DNA from: Hyphomicrobium_A sp963759735
GTDB taxonomy: Bacteria; Pseudomonadota; Alphaproteobacteria; Rhizobiales; Hyphomicrobiaceae
Reading direction: 5' to 3'
Assembly (NCBI GenBank): GCA_963759735.1
Contig: CAVXAF010000009.1
Location: 186,001-250,000, forward strand
Length of the DNA stretch: 64,000 nt
Below the pieces are notes generated by a model, which worked only from the letters and a program-made list of their open reading frames with translations, did not search any database and was not told where the DNA came from. The position numbers and the translations under genes were made by a program. How positions within the stretch are numbered: the stretch's first letter is position 1; each line of letters opens with the position of its first letter. Below are positions 63,301 to 64,000 of this stretch, piece after piece.

Positions 63301-63377
63301 GATCCCGTAGCTCAGTTGGATAGAGCATCTGCCTTCTAAGCGGAGGGTCGCAGGTTCGAATCCTGCCGGGATCGCCA
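63301..63377 (+). tRNA. tRNA-Arg (anticodon TCT)
   Basis: The 77-nt sequence folds as a cloverleaf. The acceptor arm GATCCCG pairs with CGGGATC, and the D arm, the anticodon loop CTTCTAA (anticodon TCT at 63335-63337) and the T arm with GGTTCGAATCC are all present. The 3' CCA is encoded. It reads the AGA/AGG codons. It stands alone between a small membrane-protein gene and a stretch without recognisable genes. Confidence 0.95.
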
Positions 63378-63682
63378 GTGTTCAAAGGCTCGCCGCTAAG
63401 TGGCCCTCGTTCCGCGCGTGTTTTGCGATCAGGCTGGAACGCGCGCTGGTCGTGAGGACGCTCGGGGACGTGTATCAGGCAGGCGTCTATCTCCGGTTGA
63501 GTGCCGCAGTTGCGACCGCCGCGTGGGTCCTCACTGCTTCAAGCTCGCCGGCTTCCCCGACAAGGAATTGCGCGGCATACAGGAGCTGATGACCGCGCGG
63601 CGTGCAGCAGCAAGTGTACGCACTGGCCGAGCGCCGAGCTGCCGTGGGTGCAGCAGGCTCAAGCGATACAGGGAGCTGCAGA
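63378..63682. other. Region after tRNA-Arg without a confident gene
   Basis: About 305 bp follow the tRNA. A frame from 63400 contains CRSCDRRVGPHCFKLAGFPD and LRGIQELMTARR, which could be a Cys-rich DNA-binding remnant, but has no clear start or known match. tRNA-Arg genes are common integration sites, so residual mobile DNA is possible. I see no integrase and no repeat of the tRNA 3' end in this window. Confidence 0.35.
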
Positions 63683-63757
63683 ATGAACCCCGCTGACCTG
63701 ATTGCGAAGGTCGAGGCCCCGCCGCCCGTGGCGCCCGACGACGCAAAGGTTCACTGA
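63683..63757 (+). CDS. Possible 24-residue leader-like ORF coupled to the next gene
   Basis: ATG at 63683 with GGGAG about 8 nt upstream opens a frame MNPADLIAKVEAPPPVAPDD ending at TGA 63755-63757. The stop shares its last A with the ATG of the following gene (TGATG), which implies translational coupling. Whether the peptide itself has a role is unknown. Confidence 0.35.
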   Translation: MNPADLIAKVEAPPPVAPDDAKVH

Positions 63758-64000
63758 TGGCGCTGCTCCACGTCTTCGGCGACAGCCACGCGCATTACCT
63801 GTTCAGCCGCGCGCCGGGAGCCATCGTGAATTGGCTCGGACCGTACACGATGCACCGGATCGGCCGCGACGGCGTTGACTTCCTCGGTCGTCGCGTCAAT
63901 GACGGCGACAAGGTTCTGTTCGTCTTCGGCGAGATAGACGTGCGCTGCCACATGGTCCGGGTCGACCGCGAGCGCGGCAATGGGATCGAGTCCGTGGCAA
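63757..64000 (+). CDS. SGNH/GDSL-like protein, 3'-truncated by the window edge
   Basis: The 81 visible residues start MALLHVFGDSHAHYLFSRAP and contain the GDSH motif and LFVFGEIDVRCHMVRVDR. This pair (GDSH near the start, GEID-RCH some 50 residues later) occurs in SGNH-fold proteins encoded in surface-polysaccharide loci. The rest of the gene lies beyond the window, so catalytic residues near the C-terminus cannot be checked. Start ATG 63757 overlaps the stop of the small ORF before it. Confidence 0.6.
   Translation, partial: MALLHVFGDSHAHYLFSRAPGAIVNWLGPYTMHRIGRDGVDFLGRRVNDGDKVLFVFGEIDVRCHMVRVDRERGNGIESVA

Noticed and set aside
1..64000. CRISPR arrays, insertion sequences, rRNA genes and integrases
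   Set aside because: I saw no regularly spaced repeats, no transposase or recombinase frames and no rRNA sequence. Phage-related genes here belong to the GTA type.

Overview
The window is high-GC chromosomal DNA from an alphaproteobacterium, almost certainly order Hyphomicrobiales. Evidence for this includes a MucR/Ros regulator, the ccmI-ccmE-ccmF-ccmH (cycHJKL) operon beside degP, a two-component pair and glnE, remains of an RcGTA-type gene transfer agent, a DnaA-C-like helix-turn-helix gene paired with DUF6456, and DUF1491 and DUF5330 genes. I cannot name a genus.

Layout. 1-3976: a truncated small gene, an ECF sigma factor and glnE. 4017-7797: a sensor kinase/response regulator pair and degP. 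7940-9094: a divergent exported trypsin-like protease with a peptidoglycan-binding tail. 9108-13317: cytochrome c maturation operon (ccmI-E-F-H, minus strand). 13464-17067: a glycine-zipper lipoprotein, a second kinase/regulator pair, DUF1428 and a PepSY-like exported protein. 17150-23355: a collapsed gene transfer agent. It runs small terminase, large terminase, portal, prohead protease and then directly into the C-terminal part of the host-specificity protein, followed by a lysozyme-holin; capsid and tail genes are missing. 23721-27226: a class A penicillin-binding protein with a DUF1214/DUF1254 pair. 27246-31751: small conserved genes, sufE, the DUF6456/HTH pair and mucR. 32356-34492: a prolyl oligopeptidase. 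34566-35801: an unusual membrane protein with a primase-like winged-helix C-terminus. 36564-46381: housekeeping genes (cutA, nadK, nitroreductase, cystathionine beta-lyase, an amino-acid binding protein) and two exported beta-domain proteins, one with a VWA domain. 46388-57270: the most coherent accessory block. A TetR gene with a double operator faces eight same-strand genes: azoreductase, efflux adaptor, RND pump, 2Fe-2S and molybdenum subunits of an isoquinoline-oxidoreductase-type enzyme, a diheme cytochrome c, XdhC and a MobA-like transferase. I read it as a xenobiotic oxidation/reduction plus efflux unit. 57287-63161: a tautomerase, a sorbosone-dehydrogenase-like protein, a GlsB-type membrane protein, a winged-helix/TPR regulator, an NmrA-like protein and a small membrane protein. 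63301-63377: tRNA-Arg(TCT). A truncated SGNH-like gene runs off the right end.

About ten genes, several of them normally essential or highly conserved (glnE twice, ccmF, PBP1A twice, ptrB, the GTA protease and host-specificity gene, DUF6456, mobA-like, NmrA-like), are interrupted by what look like single-base indels. This points to uncorrected base-call errors in the assembly more than to gene decay, and coordinates of such genes are given for the whole restored gene.
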